A stretch of 64,000 nt of DNA from Acidobacteriota bacterium (GTDB lineage Bacteria; Acidobacteriota; Terriglobia; Terriglobales; Acidobacteriaceae): positions 186,001-250,000 of the forward strand of contig JAJXZT010000049.1 in the NCBI GenBank assembly GCA_021779935.1, in the 5' to 3' direction. Position numbers and translations under genes: made by a program. Every line of letters starts with the position of its first letter. Position 1 is the first letter of the stretch. This document shows positions 1-6,605 of the stretch, one piece after another. The notes below the pieces were generated by a model, which was not told where the DNA came from, did not search any database, and saw only the letters and a list, made by a program, of their open reading frames with translations.

Positions 1-32
1 GCTGACGGTGAAGTAGTCGCAAGGAGGCTGCT

Positions 33-266
33 ATGTCCAGTCCTCAGGTTGGACCGGAGAAGGACCCGGCCGAGCGCAGTGAAAATGCAACCGCGATGAT
101 CGTGGCCGGCTGGATGTGCTGGATGTTCATGCTGCTGGTGCTGTTCTTTGAACCGGCGGCACGGCGGTACAACAAGAGCGAGATCATGGCCTGGATCGGT
201 GGCGTGCTCGGCGTGGTGGGCCTCGCGCTCAACATCATGGGTTACGTCATTCGCAAGCGAGCGTAA
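33..266 (+). CDS. Small two-helix membrane protein of unknown function
   Basis: The 77-residue protein has a charged, proline-rich N-terminus (about 1-20) and two hydrophobic segments at about residues 22-40 and 52-72. It ends in a basic RKRA tail, so it is probably an inner-membrane protein. A strong AAGGAGG ribosome site ends 5 nt before the ATG. A TAG at 14-16, preceded by codons reading LTVK, may be the end of a gene that begins left of the window. etfA follows 77 bp downstream, so this may be part of the electron-transfer-flavoprotein operon. No family was recognised. Confidence 0.7.
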   Translation: MSSPQVGPEKDPAERSENATAMIVAGWMCWMFMLLVLFFEPAARRYNKSEIMAWIGGVLGVVGLALNIMGYVIRKRA

Positions 267-343
267 GCCGGCCTGAAGAAAAGTTTTAATCGCGCGGCGG
301 AAGTGTGCCGCGGCATTTGAGTTCACAAGGAAGAGATATCGAA

Positions 344-1333
344 ATGGCAGAAACAATCCTGATAGTCGTCGAACAGCGTGAAGGCAAGTTGAACCGCGTC
401 TCGTGGGAGACCATCACCGGCGCACAAGCCATCGCGGCGCAAACCGGTTGGACCATCGAAGCGGCGGTCGTCGGCAACGGCATCGCCGGCATCGCGGCGG
501 AAGTCGCGGCAAAGAGCGTCGCCAAGGTCTACGCCCTGGAGTCGCCGAAACTCGCGGCCTATACGCCGGACGGTTTCGCCTCGGCGCTCAAGCAGTTCAT
601 CGCGCAACGCCAGCCCAAACTCGTGCTGATGCCGCACACCTACCAGGTGCGCGACTTCTGCCCCAAGCTGGCCGCCTCGCTCGGAAGCACCGTCATCCCC
701 GACTGCATCGGCTACAAGTACGAGGGCGGACGTCTGCTCTTTACGCGCCAGATGTTCCAGGGAAAGTTTGCCGCTGACGTTTCCTTCACCGGCCAAGGCC
801 CGTGGTTCGCCACCTTCCAGAACGGCGCTTTCCGTGGCGATCAGGTGCAGGAAGGCGCAAGCGCCGCTCCGATCGAGAACGTCGCAGCGGAAGTCGCCGA
901 TGTGCGCACCTCGCCCGAAGAGCCTTTCAAGGAAGCGAAGCAGGCCGTCGATCTCACGCAGGCCGAAATCATCGTCTCGGTTGGGCGCGGCATCAAGGAA
1001 CAGAAGAACATCGACATGGCCAAGCAACTGGCCGACGCGCTCGGCGGAGAAATCGCGGCGTCGCGCCCGATCTGCGATTCGGGCTGGCTGCCGATGGAGC
1101 GCCAGGTCGGCTCGTCGGGCCAGACGGTCGCGCCCAAACTCTACCTCGCCCTCGGCATCAGCGGCGCCATCCAGCACATCGTCGGCATGAAAGGTTCGCG
1201 TTCCATCGTCGCCATTAATAAGGATGCGGAAGCGCCCATCTTCGAAATCGCGGACATCGCCGTCGTCGGAAATCTCTTCGACATCGTTCCGCCACTCATT
1301 GAGGAAGTGAAAAAGGCGAAGGCAGGGGCGTAA
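344..1333 (+). CDS. etfA: Electron transfer flavoprotein, alpha subunit
   Basis: The alpha subunit of the soluble ETF heterodimer binds FAD and passes electrons from acyl-CoA and other flavin dehydrogenases to ETF-quinone oxidoreductase, which is encoded 1.6 kb downstream. The 329-residue length fits the family. The N-terminal domain begins [10 protein letters not shown]. The C-terminal FAD-binding domain shows [13 protein letters not shown] followed by [18 protein letters not shown], both hallmarks of EtfA. The ATG at 344 is preferred to an upstream in-frame GTG at 305 because it matches the usual N-terminus and has AGGAAGAG about 8 nt upstream. etfB is not in the window and may lie to the left. 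An inverted-repeat element starts 6 nt after the stop. Confidence 0.95.
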   Translation: MAETILIVVEQREGKLNRVSWETITGAQAIAAQTGWTIEAAVVGNGIAGIAAEVAAKSVAKVYALESPKLAAYTPDGFASALKQFIAQRQPKLVLMPHTYQVRDFCPKLAASLGSTVIPDCIGYKYEGGRLLFTRQMFQGKFAADVSFTGQGPWFATFQNGAFRGDQVQEGASAAPIENVAAEVADVRTSPEEPFKEAKQAVDLTQAEIIVSVGRGIKEQKNIDMAKQLADALGGEIAASRPICDSGWLPMERQVGSSGQTVAPKLYLALGISGAIQHIVGMKGSRSIVAINKDAEAPIFEIADIAVVGNLFDIVPPLIEEVKKAKAGA

Positions 1334-1339
1334 AAAGCA

Positions 1340-1870
1340 GGTTTCGGAGGTTTCGGGAGTTTCGGATGTTTCGGAAGTTGGAACGCCGAAGGTTTCGGAG
1401 GGTCGAGTGGGAAGTTCGTATCGCGATTTGATCGTGTGGCAGCGGGCCAAGACACTGGCGGTCAGTGTGTACAGAGCGACCGAGCCGTTTCCGAAGTCTG
1501 AGTTGTATGGGCTCACCTCGCAGATGAGGCGTGCCGGGATTTCGGTTGCGTCCAACATCGCCGAAGGTCAGGGGCGCGCGACGCCCGGCGAGTTTGTCTA
1601 GTTCCTCGGTCATGCACGAGGATCGCTTCTCGAGTTGCAGACGCAGGCGGAAGTCGCGATAGAGCTTGAGTTCTTGACTCGCAATTCAGGTGCGGATCTC
1701 CTGAGGGATTGTGGCGAAGTGCTGTTTCTGCTCAATCGGCTGATGAATTCGCTGACTGGGAAGAGCAAGACGAACATGCGAAGCAGTAATTAACAAAATG
1801 AAGTTTTGGAGATGTTGCCATCGAAGTCTCCGGCAGTGGAACTTCCGAAACTTCCGAAACGTCCGAAACC
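1340..1870. mobile_element. Inverted-repeat element A (531 bp) carrying a broken four-helix-bundle gene
   Basis: The left arm (1340-1366) is made of 9-nt units of the type GTTTCGGAN. The right arm (1844-1870) is its reverse complement with 25 of 27 positions matching. The arms begin 6 nt after the etfA stop and end 9 nt before the hydrolase start, so the element fills the whole gap between the two genes. The interior holds one four-helix-bundle ORF on the plus strand. Its size is almost the same as element B at 2433-2967. No transposase is present, so movement would need a protein supplied in trans. The mobile-element call is an inference from structure and repetition. Confidence 0.6.
1407..1793 (+). 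pseudogene. Four-helix-bundle (23S rRNA IVS-type) protein gene with in-frame amber codon
   Basis: A GTG start opens a frame reading [14 protein letters not shown], then VASNIAEGQGRATPGEFV, which are signatures of the four-helix-bundle family found in 23S rRNA intervening sequences. A TAG at 1599-1601 stops it after 64 codons. The same frame continues with FLGHARGSLLELQTQAEVAI to a TAA at 1791-1793, matching the intact paralogue at 2543-2920. At the TAG the paralogue has CAG (Gln), so one C-to-T change explains the stop. It is either a recent pseudogene or depends on amber readthrough. It lies inside inverted-repeat element A. Confidence 0.8.
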
Positions 1871-1879
1871 AGTATTTTT

Positions 1880-2419
1880 ATGAAACCTCCCGTCGTCTTA
1901 CTTCTTCCCGGTCTGCACAACTCCGGGCCGCAACATTGGCAGACGCTGTGGCAGCCGCAGATCGCCAACTGCGAACGCGTCGAGCAGCGCGACTTCGATC
2001 ATGCCGTCTGCTCCGAGTGGGTGGAGACCATTGAGGCGGCGGTGGAGCGCCACCATGGCAACGTCTTTCTCGTGGGACACAGTTGCGGCACCACGGTAAT
2101 TCCGCACTGGGCCGCGCGCTATCCGCGCAGGATTGCCGGAGCGATGTTGGTGGCGCCGTCGGATACCGAGATGGAAGGTTTCCCGCCGGAGGCCGAAGGC
2201 TTCGCGCCGATTCCGCTCGCTCCGCTGCCGTTCCCCGCGACCGTCGTGGCCAGCAGCAACGATTTCTATTGCCGCATCCGTCGCGCCAAGTTTCTCGCCA
2301 ACGCCTGGGACGCGAAGCTGGTCGAGATCGGCCCGCACGGACACATCAACACCGACGCCGGATTCGGCCCGTGGCCCGGCGGTCTCGAGATGCTGCAAAA
2401 GCTTCTTGCCAAGGTCTAA
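1880..2419 (+). CDS. RBBP9/YdeN-type serine hydrolase
   Basis: This 179-residue protein is a single-domain alpha/beta hydrolase of the RBBP9/YdeN family, probably a cytosolic esterase; the substrate is unknown. It opens VVLLLPGLHNSGPQHW, the family's oxyanion-side motif. The nucleophile elbow is GHSCG with Ser68. The acid is the Asp of ASSNDFYC (about residue 132) and the base is the His of GPHGHIN (about 156). No Shine-Dalgarno sequence precedes the ATG; the right arm of element A ends 9 nt upstream instead. It lies between etfA and the ETF-quinone oxidoreductase gene, separated from each by an inverted-repeat element. Confidence 0.88.
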   Translation: MKPPVVLLLPGLHNSGPQHWQTLWQPQIANCERVEQRDFDHAVCSEWVETIEAAVERHHGNVFLVGHSCGTTVIPHWAARYPRRIAGAMLVAPSDTEMEGFPPEAEGFAPIPLAPLPFPATVVASSNDFYCRIRRAKFLANAWDAKLVEIGPHGHINTDAGFGPWPGGLEMLQKLLAKV

Positions 2420-2432
2420 CGCTTGGTGAGAA

Positions 2433-2967
2433 AGTTTCGAGTTTCAAGTTTCGAGTTTCGAGCAAAGAATTGTGAGCTTACAGTTCTCCAGAATACGAAT
2501 AAGCTCGGACAGTTGAGAACAACGAAACGAAGGGCTCCGTTCATGGCGCATTCATATAGAGAACTCATTGCGTGGCAGAAGGCCAAGGAACTTGCGGTAA
2601 GCGTGTATAGAGAAACCGAGTCTTTTCCAAAGCGCGAAATTTATGGACTCGTGTCACAATTGCGACGGGCGTCAGTCTCTGTGCCATCGAATATCGCTGA
2701 AGGGCAGGGACGAGCCACGCGGGGCGAATTTTCCCAGTTTCTTGGTCATGCACGTGGATCGCTACTTGAGGTGCAGACTCAGTTGGAAATATCGTCGGAA
2801 CTTGGATATATCGACAATCATCGCTTTGTTGCCTTATCCAATAAGAGCGATGAAGTTCTTCGCGTGTTAAATGGCCTGATTGATTCCATGTCGAAGCGAC
2901 CGCCACAGTCGAAATTCTGATCGCTTAAGTTGTTTAACTCGAAACTCGAAACCTGAAACTCGAAACT
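2433..2967. mobile_element. Inverted-repeat element B (535 bp) carrying an intact four-helix-bundle gene
   Basis: The left arm at 2433-2462 (four TTTCGAG-type heptads) and the right arm at 2938-2967 are reverse complements at 29 of 30 positions. The right arm reads as (CTNGAAA)4CT. The element starts 13 nt after the hydrolase stop and ends 5 nt before the ETF-quinone oxidoreductase ATG, so it fills the gap exactly. It carries one plus-strand ORF (2543-2920). Length and layout match element A although the arm sequences differ. Related arms without any ORF occur at 29679-29827 and 6515-6602. Confidence 0.65.
2543..2920 (+). CDS. Four-helix-bundle protein (23S rRNA intervening-sequence family)
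   Basis: The 125-residue protein belongs to the S23/IVP four-helix-bundle family, first described in intervening sequences of 23S rRNA and structurally related to the Avd proteins of diversity-generating retroelements. Its biochemical role is not established. Family signatures are SYRELIAWQKAKELAVSVY near residue 5, SVPSNIAEGQGRATRGEF in the middle and FLGHARGSLLEVQTQLEIS after it. The ATG at 2543 matches the family N-terminus; an upstream in-frame start at 2423 would add residues translated from the repeat arm. Only a weak AAGGG lies upstream. It is the intact sister of the amber-interrupted copy at 1407 and sits inside element B. Confidence 0.88.
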   Translation: MAHSYRELIAWQKAKELAVSVYRETESFPKREIYGLVSQLRRASVSVPSNIAEGQGRATRGEFSQFLGHARGSLLEVQTQLEISSELGYIDNHRFVALSNKSDEVLRVLNGLIDSMSKRPPQSKF

Positions 2968-2972
2968 GTCTT

Positions 2973-4682
2973 ATGATCTTCTTTCGCAAACCGATTCCTG
3001 GCGTCGACCATCCCGTGATGGAAGCCGATGTGGTCATTGTCGGCGGAGGCCCCGCCGGCATGGCCTGTGCGCTCCGTCTTTCGCAACTCATCGACGAGCA
3101 CAACACCGCGCATCCCGACGCGCCCATCTCCAAGGAAAATATCTACGTGCTGGAGAAGGCGCGCGAAGCCGGTGCGCACTCGCTCTCCGGTGCGCTGCTC
3201 GATCCACGGGCGATGAACGAACTGCTTCCCGAGTGGAAGAGCGAAGCGCCCATCGAGGCTGAAGTCTCGCGCGAGAGCGTTTACTTCCTGACGAAGAAGT
3301 CGAAGTTCAAAGCGCCCATCACGCCGCCGCCGCTGCGCGATCATGGCAACTACGTCATCTCGCTCAACCGCTTCGTCAAGTGGATGGGTGGCAAGGTCGA
3401 GGAGACGGGCTTCACGGTCTTCACCGGATTTGCCGGCAGCGAGTTGCTGATTGAGGACGGCAAGGTCGCCGGCGTGCGCACCGACGACAAGGGCGTCGAC
3501 AAACTGGGCGAGCAGAAGGCGAACTTCGAACCCGGCTACGACCTCAAATCGAAGATCACCATCCTCGCCGAAGGTTCGCGCGGTTCGCTCACCAAGCAAC
3601 TCGTCACTCGCTTCGAACTCGATAAGGATCGCAATCCGCAGACCTACGGCGTTGGCGTCAAGGAGTTGTGGGAGATTCCGCCGGGCCGCATCGCCGAAGG
3701 CGAAGTCATCTACACCGCCGGTTATCCGCTCACGTCGAAGGAGTACGGCGGCGCGTGGATTTACGGTGGCAAGAACAACACTATCTCGCTCGGCTTCGTC
3801 ACCGGGCTCGACTACCAGGACCCGCGCACCGATCCGCAACACGTCCTCCAGGCCTTCAAGCAGCATCCGTTTGTGCGGCGAATGCTCGAAGGCGGCAAGA
3901 TGATTCGCTACGGCGCCAAGTCGCTGCCTTACGGCGGATGGCTCTCCATGCCGCCGCTGGCGGGCGATGGTTGGATGATCATTGGCGACTCGGCCAGCTT
4001 CCTCAACTCGCAACGGCTGAAGGGAATCCACCTCGCGCAGAAGAGCGGCATGTTGGCCGCCGAAACTGCGTTCGAAGCACTCGTGGCGAATAATTTTTCC
4101 GCCGCGCAACTCGGCCACTACAAGGAAAAGGTGGACGCAAGCTGGATCAGGAAAGAACTCTACCCGGTGCGCAACTTCCACCAGGGCTTCGAGGGCGGAA
4201 TGCTTCAGGGCATGATTTTCGCCGGGCTGGGACAGGTCACCGGCGGCGGCCTGTGGGACATGAAGGCCCACGCCGGCCACACGCGCATGAAACATCTCAT
4301 CGATGCGATGGGCTGGGGCAGCGGACGCGACCAGTTCCTCGGCTGGGCCAAGGGTGACGGCAAACTGACTTTCGATAAATTGACGGATCTCTATTTTTCC
4401 GGCACCAAGCACGAAGAGGACCAGCCGTCGCATCTCGTCATTGAAGACATCAACATCTGCAACACGCGCTGCCCGAAGGAGTTCGGCAACCCGTGCCAGT
4501 TCTTCTGTCCGGCCAACGTCTACGAGATGCAGGAGAGCGCGGAGCATCCGGGCGCGAAGGAGCTTCACCTCAATCCGTCGAACTGCGTTCACTGCAAAAC
4601 CTGCGACATCATGGACCCGTACCAGATCATCACCTGGGTTCCGCCCGAGGGCGGCGGCGGGCCAAATTACGACGGCATGTAG
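2973..4682 (+). CDS. Electron transfer flavoprotein-ubiquinone oxidoreductase
   Basis: This membrane-associated flavoprotein with a 4Fe-4S cluster takes electrons from reduced ETF and reduces quinone, linking fatty-acid and amino-acid oxidation to respiration. The 569-residue protein shows an N-terminal FAD site (ADVVIVGGGPAGMACALRL, about 17-35), a central quinone/FAD domain, and a C-terminal ferredoxin-like domain with CNTRCPKEFGNPCQFFCP and NPSNCVHCKTCDIMDP. It ends with the family tail GGGGPNYDGM. The ATG at 2973 fits the family start. There is no Shine-Dalgarno sequence, because the right arm of element B ends 5 nt upstream. A Rho-independent terminator follows. Confidence 0.95.
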   Translation: MIFFRKPIPGVDHPVMEADVVIVGGGPAGMACALRLSQLIDEHNTAHPDAPISKENIYVLEKAREAGAHSLSGALLDPRAMNELLPEWKSEAPIEAEVSRESVYFLTKKSKFKAPITPPPLRDHGNYVISLNRFVKWMGGKVEETGFTVFTGFAGSELLIEDGKVAGVRTDDKGVDKLGEQKANFEPGYDLKSKITILAEGSRGSLTKQLVTRFELDKDRNPQTYGVGVKELWEIPPGRIAEGEVIYTAGYPLTSKEYGGAWIYGGKNNTISLGFVTGLDYQDPRTDPQHVLQAFKQHPFVRRMLEGGKMIRYGAKSLPYGGWLSMPPLAGDGWMIIGDSASFLNSQRLKGIHLAQKSGMLAAETAFEALVANNFSAAQLGHYKEKVDASWIRKELYPVRNFHQGFEGGMLQGMIFAGLGQVTGGGLWDMKAHAGHTRMKHLIDAMGWGSGRDQFLGWAKGDGKLTFDKLTDLYFSGTKHEEDQPSHLVIEDINICNTRCPKEFGNPCQFFCPANVYEMQESAEHPGAKELHLNPSNCVHCKTCDIMDPYQIITWVPPEGGGGPNYDGM

Positions 4683-4697
4683 CGCTTTCGTTTCGAC

Positions 4698-4724
4698 AAA
4701 GCCCGGCGCGTCCGGGCTTTTTTC
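4698..4724 (+). terminator. Rho-independent terminator after the ETF-quinone oxidoreductase gene
   Basis: A nine-bp stem AAAGCCCGG/CCGGGCTTT with a five-base loop is followed by a T-rich run. It lies 16 nt after the stop codon and closes the etf cluster. Confidence 0.85.
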
Positions 4725-4860
4725 TTGCGCGGGAGTCTTGTAGGAGCACGTCGGCAACAAGTGATATCTGGCGCTTCCGTGCCACTCGCGCAACAATCTA
4801 CGGGAGGCTGTGTTTCTTCCATGAGGATAACCTCCTGTTCTCCATAGATGGGTGTTGCTT

Positions 4861-4891
4861 CGGGTCCGGATCATCGGACCCGTTCTTTTTT
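4861..4891 (+). terminator. Orphan Rho-independent terminator
   Basis: An eight-bp stem CGGGTCCG/CGGACCCG with a GATCAT loop is followed by TTCTTTTTT. No ORF of normal size lies between the previous terminator (ends about 4724) and this one. A small hairpin GAGG-ATAA-CCTC occurs at about 4822-4833. An unannotated short RNA ending here is the simplest reading. The rest of 4683-5043 shows no gene. Confidence 0.7.
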
Positions 4892-5043
4892 GCCCCTGCG
4901 CTTTTTTGCGTTTTCCCTGCCCGTTATCACGCTTCATTGTGACAAGCGAAATTTCCCGTAACCAACACCTTGGTGCCGTGTTCTATCCGTCATAGGGCAT
5001 CAAGGCTTGGGTTCGTGGGGGAAATTGATCGAAGGAGAATTCC

Positions 5044-5649
5044 ATGAGAGTGAAGACGCTAATCGCTTTCGTACTGGTCACTTCGTTCTTCGCTTTTGGG
5101 CAGGGACGCGGAGGCCGTGGACAGAGCAGCACCTCGGGTCGCGGGCAGAGTTCCAGCATGGGTCAGCAGAGCCAGCGAGGCGTAGGTGACACAACGCGCG
5201 ATCAGACGCGGGATCGGGACATGACTCGCGATCAGGACATGACGCGGGATCAGGACATGACGCGCGATCAGAAGCGCGACCAGAAGCGGATCCACCAGGG
5301 ACCGCTCAATGACCAGGCCAAGCAGACGCAGGCATGGAGCATGTTGCAGCAGAAGTCCGGCTACTCCGGCGAACAGCTCCAGAAGATGTATCAGAACAGC
5401 AACCAGCATAGCTTCGGAGAGTTCGGCAAGGCCGTGCTCGCCAGCAAGAACATGGGCGTTGATACCGGCAAGGTGCTCGACCACATGAAGTCCGGCAAGT
5501 CCCTGGAGAAGGCTCTACAGGCCGAGGGCGTGGATGCAAAGCAAGCCCGCGAGCAGGTGAAGACCACGCATCGCGAAATGCTGGCCGCCGAAGGAACCAC
5601 GCAGAACCAGGTTCGAAACGAAATCAAGACGCAAGAAAAGCAGGACTGA
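5044..5649 (+). CDS. Secreted protein with Thr-Arg-Asp-Gln repeats (paralogue of 5786-6268)
   Basis: The 201-residue product starts with a clear signal peptide (MRVKTLIAFVLVTSFFAFGQ), then a Gly/Ser/Gln-rich stretch, then tandem TRDQDM-type repeats (about 50-80). The C-terminal helical domain (about 82-195) begins IHQGPLNDQAKQTQAW and is homologous to that of the next gene (VHHGPLNDESRRLPSW). The DNA repeat unit is about 18 nt. A good GAAGGAGA ribosome site precedes the ATG. No known family was recognised. It probably acts in the periplasm or outside the cell. The repeats make it a candidate for length variation between strains. Confidence 0.8.
   Translation: MRVKTLIAFVLVTSFFAFGQGRGGRGQSSTSGRGQSSSMGQQSQRGVGDTTRDQTRDRDMTRDQDMTRDQDMTRDQKRDQKRIHQGPLNDQAKQTQAWSMLQQKSGYSGEQLQKMYQNSNQHSFGEFGKAVLASKNMGVDTGKVLDHMKSGKSLEKALQAEGVDAKQAREQVKTTHREMLAAEGTTQNQVRNEIKTQEKQD
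5196..5286 (+). repeat. Tandem ~18-bp coding repeat (TRDQDM units)
   Basis: Imperfect direct copies of ACGCGGGATCAGGACATG encode successive TRDQDM and related TRDQ/KRDQ units in the secreted protein. Copies are nearly identical, which favours slippage. Confidence 0.75.
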
Positions 5650-5671
5650 TTCTTGCGGAGTCATTTCCCCA

Positions 5672-5699
5672 GGCCGGGCCGTCTGCGCCCGGCCGTTTC
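5672..5699 (+). terminator. Probable terminator after the TRDQ-repeat protein gene
   Basis: A perfect eight-bp stem GGCCGGGC/GCCCGGCC with a seven-base loop is followed by GTTTCA, so the T-run is short. It lies 22 nt after the stop. Confidence 0.6.
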
Positions 5700-5785
5700 A
5701 CTTGGAAATCGTGCCGCCGAATTCTTTTGCATATACCTGCGCGGCTCCTGAAAATCAAAATTTGTCATTGGAAAGGAACGCAATC

Positions 5786-6268
5786 ATGAAGCTCGTAACC
5801 GTACTGACGTTATCCTTCGTTTTTTCCGCCGGGGCCATGGCCCAGGCGGGCATGCCCGGCAGCGCCACCGTGGGCCGCAGCCTGGGAGAAGTGCAGAACT
5901 CCAACGTGGTTGAACTCCAGCGCCGCGAAGCCGTGGAGCGCGTGCATCACGGCCCGCTCAACGACGAATCGCGCCGCCTTCCTTCCTGGCAGATGCTGCA
6001 AAAGCAGACCGGTATGACCGCCGAACAACTCGACCAGATGTATCAGGACTCCGGCGTGAAGCGCTACGGTCAGTTTGCGGAAGCAATGCTGGCGGCGAAG
6101 TCGTTGAACCTCGACGCCGCCAAAGTCTTCGTCGCACTCAAGTCGAGCAAGAAACTGGAGACTGCGCTGGAACAGCAGGGCATCGCCAGGAAAGAGGCGA
6201 AAAAGGCCCTGCAGGCTGCCGAGCGCCAGATGGAAGCGGCCGACCTGCCGCAAAAAGACACTCTGTAA
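5786..6268 (+). CDS. Secreted helical protein (paralogue of 5044-5649)
   Basis: The 160-residue product has a signal peptide (MKLVTVLTLSFVFSAGAMAQ) and a helical C-terminal domain that aligns with the preceding gene. Shared features are a HxGPLND motif, W(S/Q)MLQ(Q/K)(K/Q)(S/T)G and QLxxMYQ(N/D)S. It lacks the TRDQ repeats. GGAAAGGAA lies 7 nt before the ATG at 5786; an earlier in-frame start at 5702 would hide the signal peptide. The pair looks like a tandem duplication. Function unknown. Confidence 0.8.
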   Translation: MKLVTVLTLSFVFSAGAMAQAGMPGSATVGRSLGEVQNSNVVELQRREAVERVHHGPLNDESRRLPSWQMLQKQTGMTAEQLDQMYQDSGVKRYGQFAEAMLAAKSLNLDAAKVFVALKSSKKLETALEQQGIARKEAKKALQAAERQMEAADLPQKDTL

Positions 6269-6323
6269 TCGCGCGAGTTCCCGCGATTGGTGCGACTTTA
6301 CGCCGCGCCGCGCGTCTCACCCG

Positions 6324-6329
6324 TATAAT
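6324..6329 (+). promoter_or_regulatory. Candidate -10 box upstream of the moaA leader
   Basis: A perfect TATAAT lies about 12-15 nt before the start of the predicted riboswitch, which is a plausible distance for a transcription start. No convincing -35 box is visible at 16-18 nt upstream. Confidence 0.4.
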
Positions 6330-6339
6330 AGGCAAATGT

Positions 6340-6475
6340 TTCCGACCTCCGTGGCCTGTGGAATCCCTGGCTGCGGCGGCGATGCCGGTTCCGGCGCGTG
6401 AAGCGCAACCGGTTGAGGGTGCGGCGGGAAACTTCCGCGCCTCCCGTGCTTGGAAAGGAAACGGCGTGCGCGCGT
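6340..6475 (+). promoter_or_regulatory. Molybdenum-cofactor (Moco/Tuco) riboswitch
   Basis: The leader of moaA contains GCCTCCCGTGCTTGGAAAGG at 6439-6458. As I recall it, this closely resembles the conserved 3' core of the Moco RNA upstream of E. coli moaA. A strong stem-loop (CCGGTT/AACCGG with an inner GCGC/GCGC helix) lies at about 6380-6408, and the 5' part starts at about 6341 with CCGACCTCCGTGGCC. Moco riboswitches reduce synthesis of the cofactor pathway when Moco is plentiful. The region between the aptamer and moaA is occupied by an inverted heptad array (6515-6602), so the expression platform looks unusual. Confidence 0.75.
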
Positions 6476-6514
6476 TGTCGTGTCTGCTCGATTCCTCTCC
6501 GAAAAAGAAGGTCC

Positions 6515-6602
6515 TAGGTTCTAGGTATTAGGTACTAGAAAAGACGGTGTACGTTGCGTCCTTCTGCCGTGTCCCTAACACCTAGTACCTAGCACCTAAT
6601 AC
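6515..6602. repeat. Inverted heptad arrays (element C) before moaA
   Basis: The left arm at 6515-6538 has TAGGTNN heptads. The right arm at 6575-6602 consists of four exact-period units CTANNAC. The arms pair at 20 of 24 positions and enclose 36 nt. The right arm ends 3 nt before the moaA ATG and replaces a Shine-Dalgarno sequence. No ORF is present. Confidence 0.75.
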
Positions 6603-6605
6603 CCG

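Noticed and set aside
1340-2967. Diversity-generating retroelement, because IVP and Avd proteins share a fold
   Set aside because: No reverse transcriptase, template/variable repeat pair or adenine-biased variation is visible. The genes sit in short inverted-repeat units instead.
2934-4937. A 667-codon minus-strand open frame opposite the ETF-quinone oxidoreductase gene
   Set aside because: The plus strand encodes a well-conserved enzyme. The antisense product is low-complexity and typical of GC-rich shadow frames. The same applies to long minus frames at 15704-17947, 21386-22735, 29618-31189, 34762-36387 and 60916-62814.
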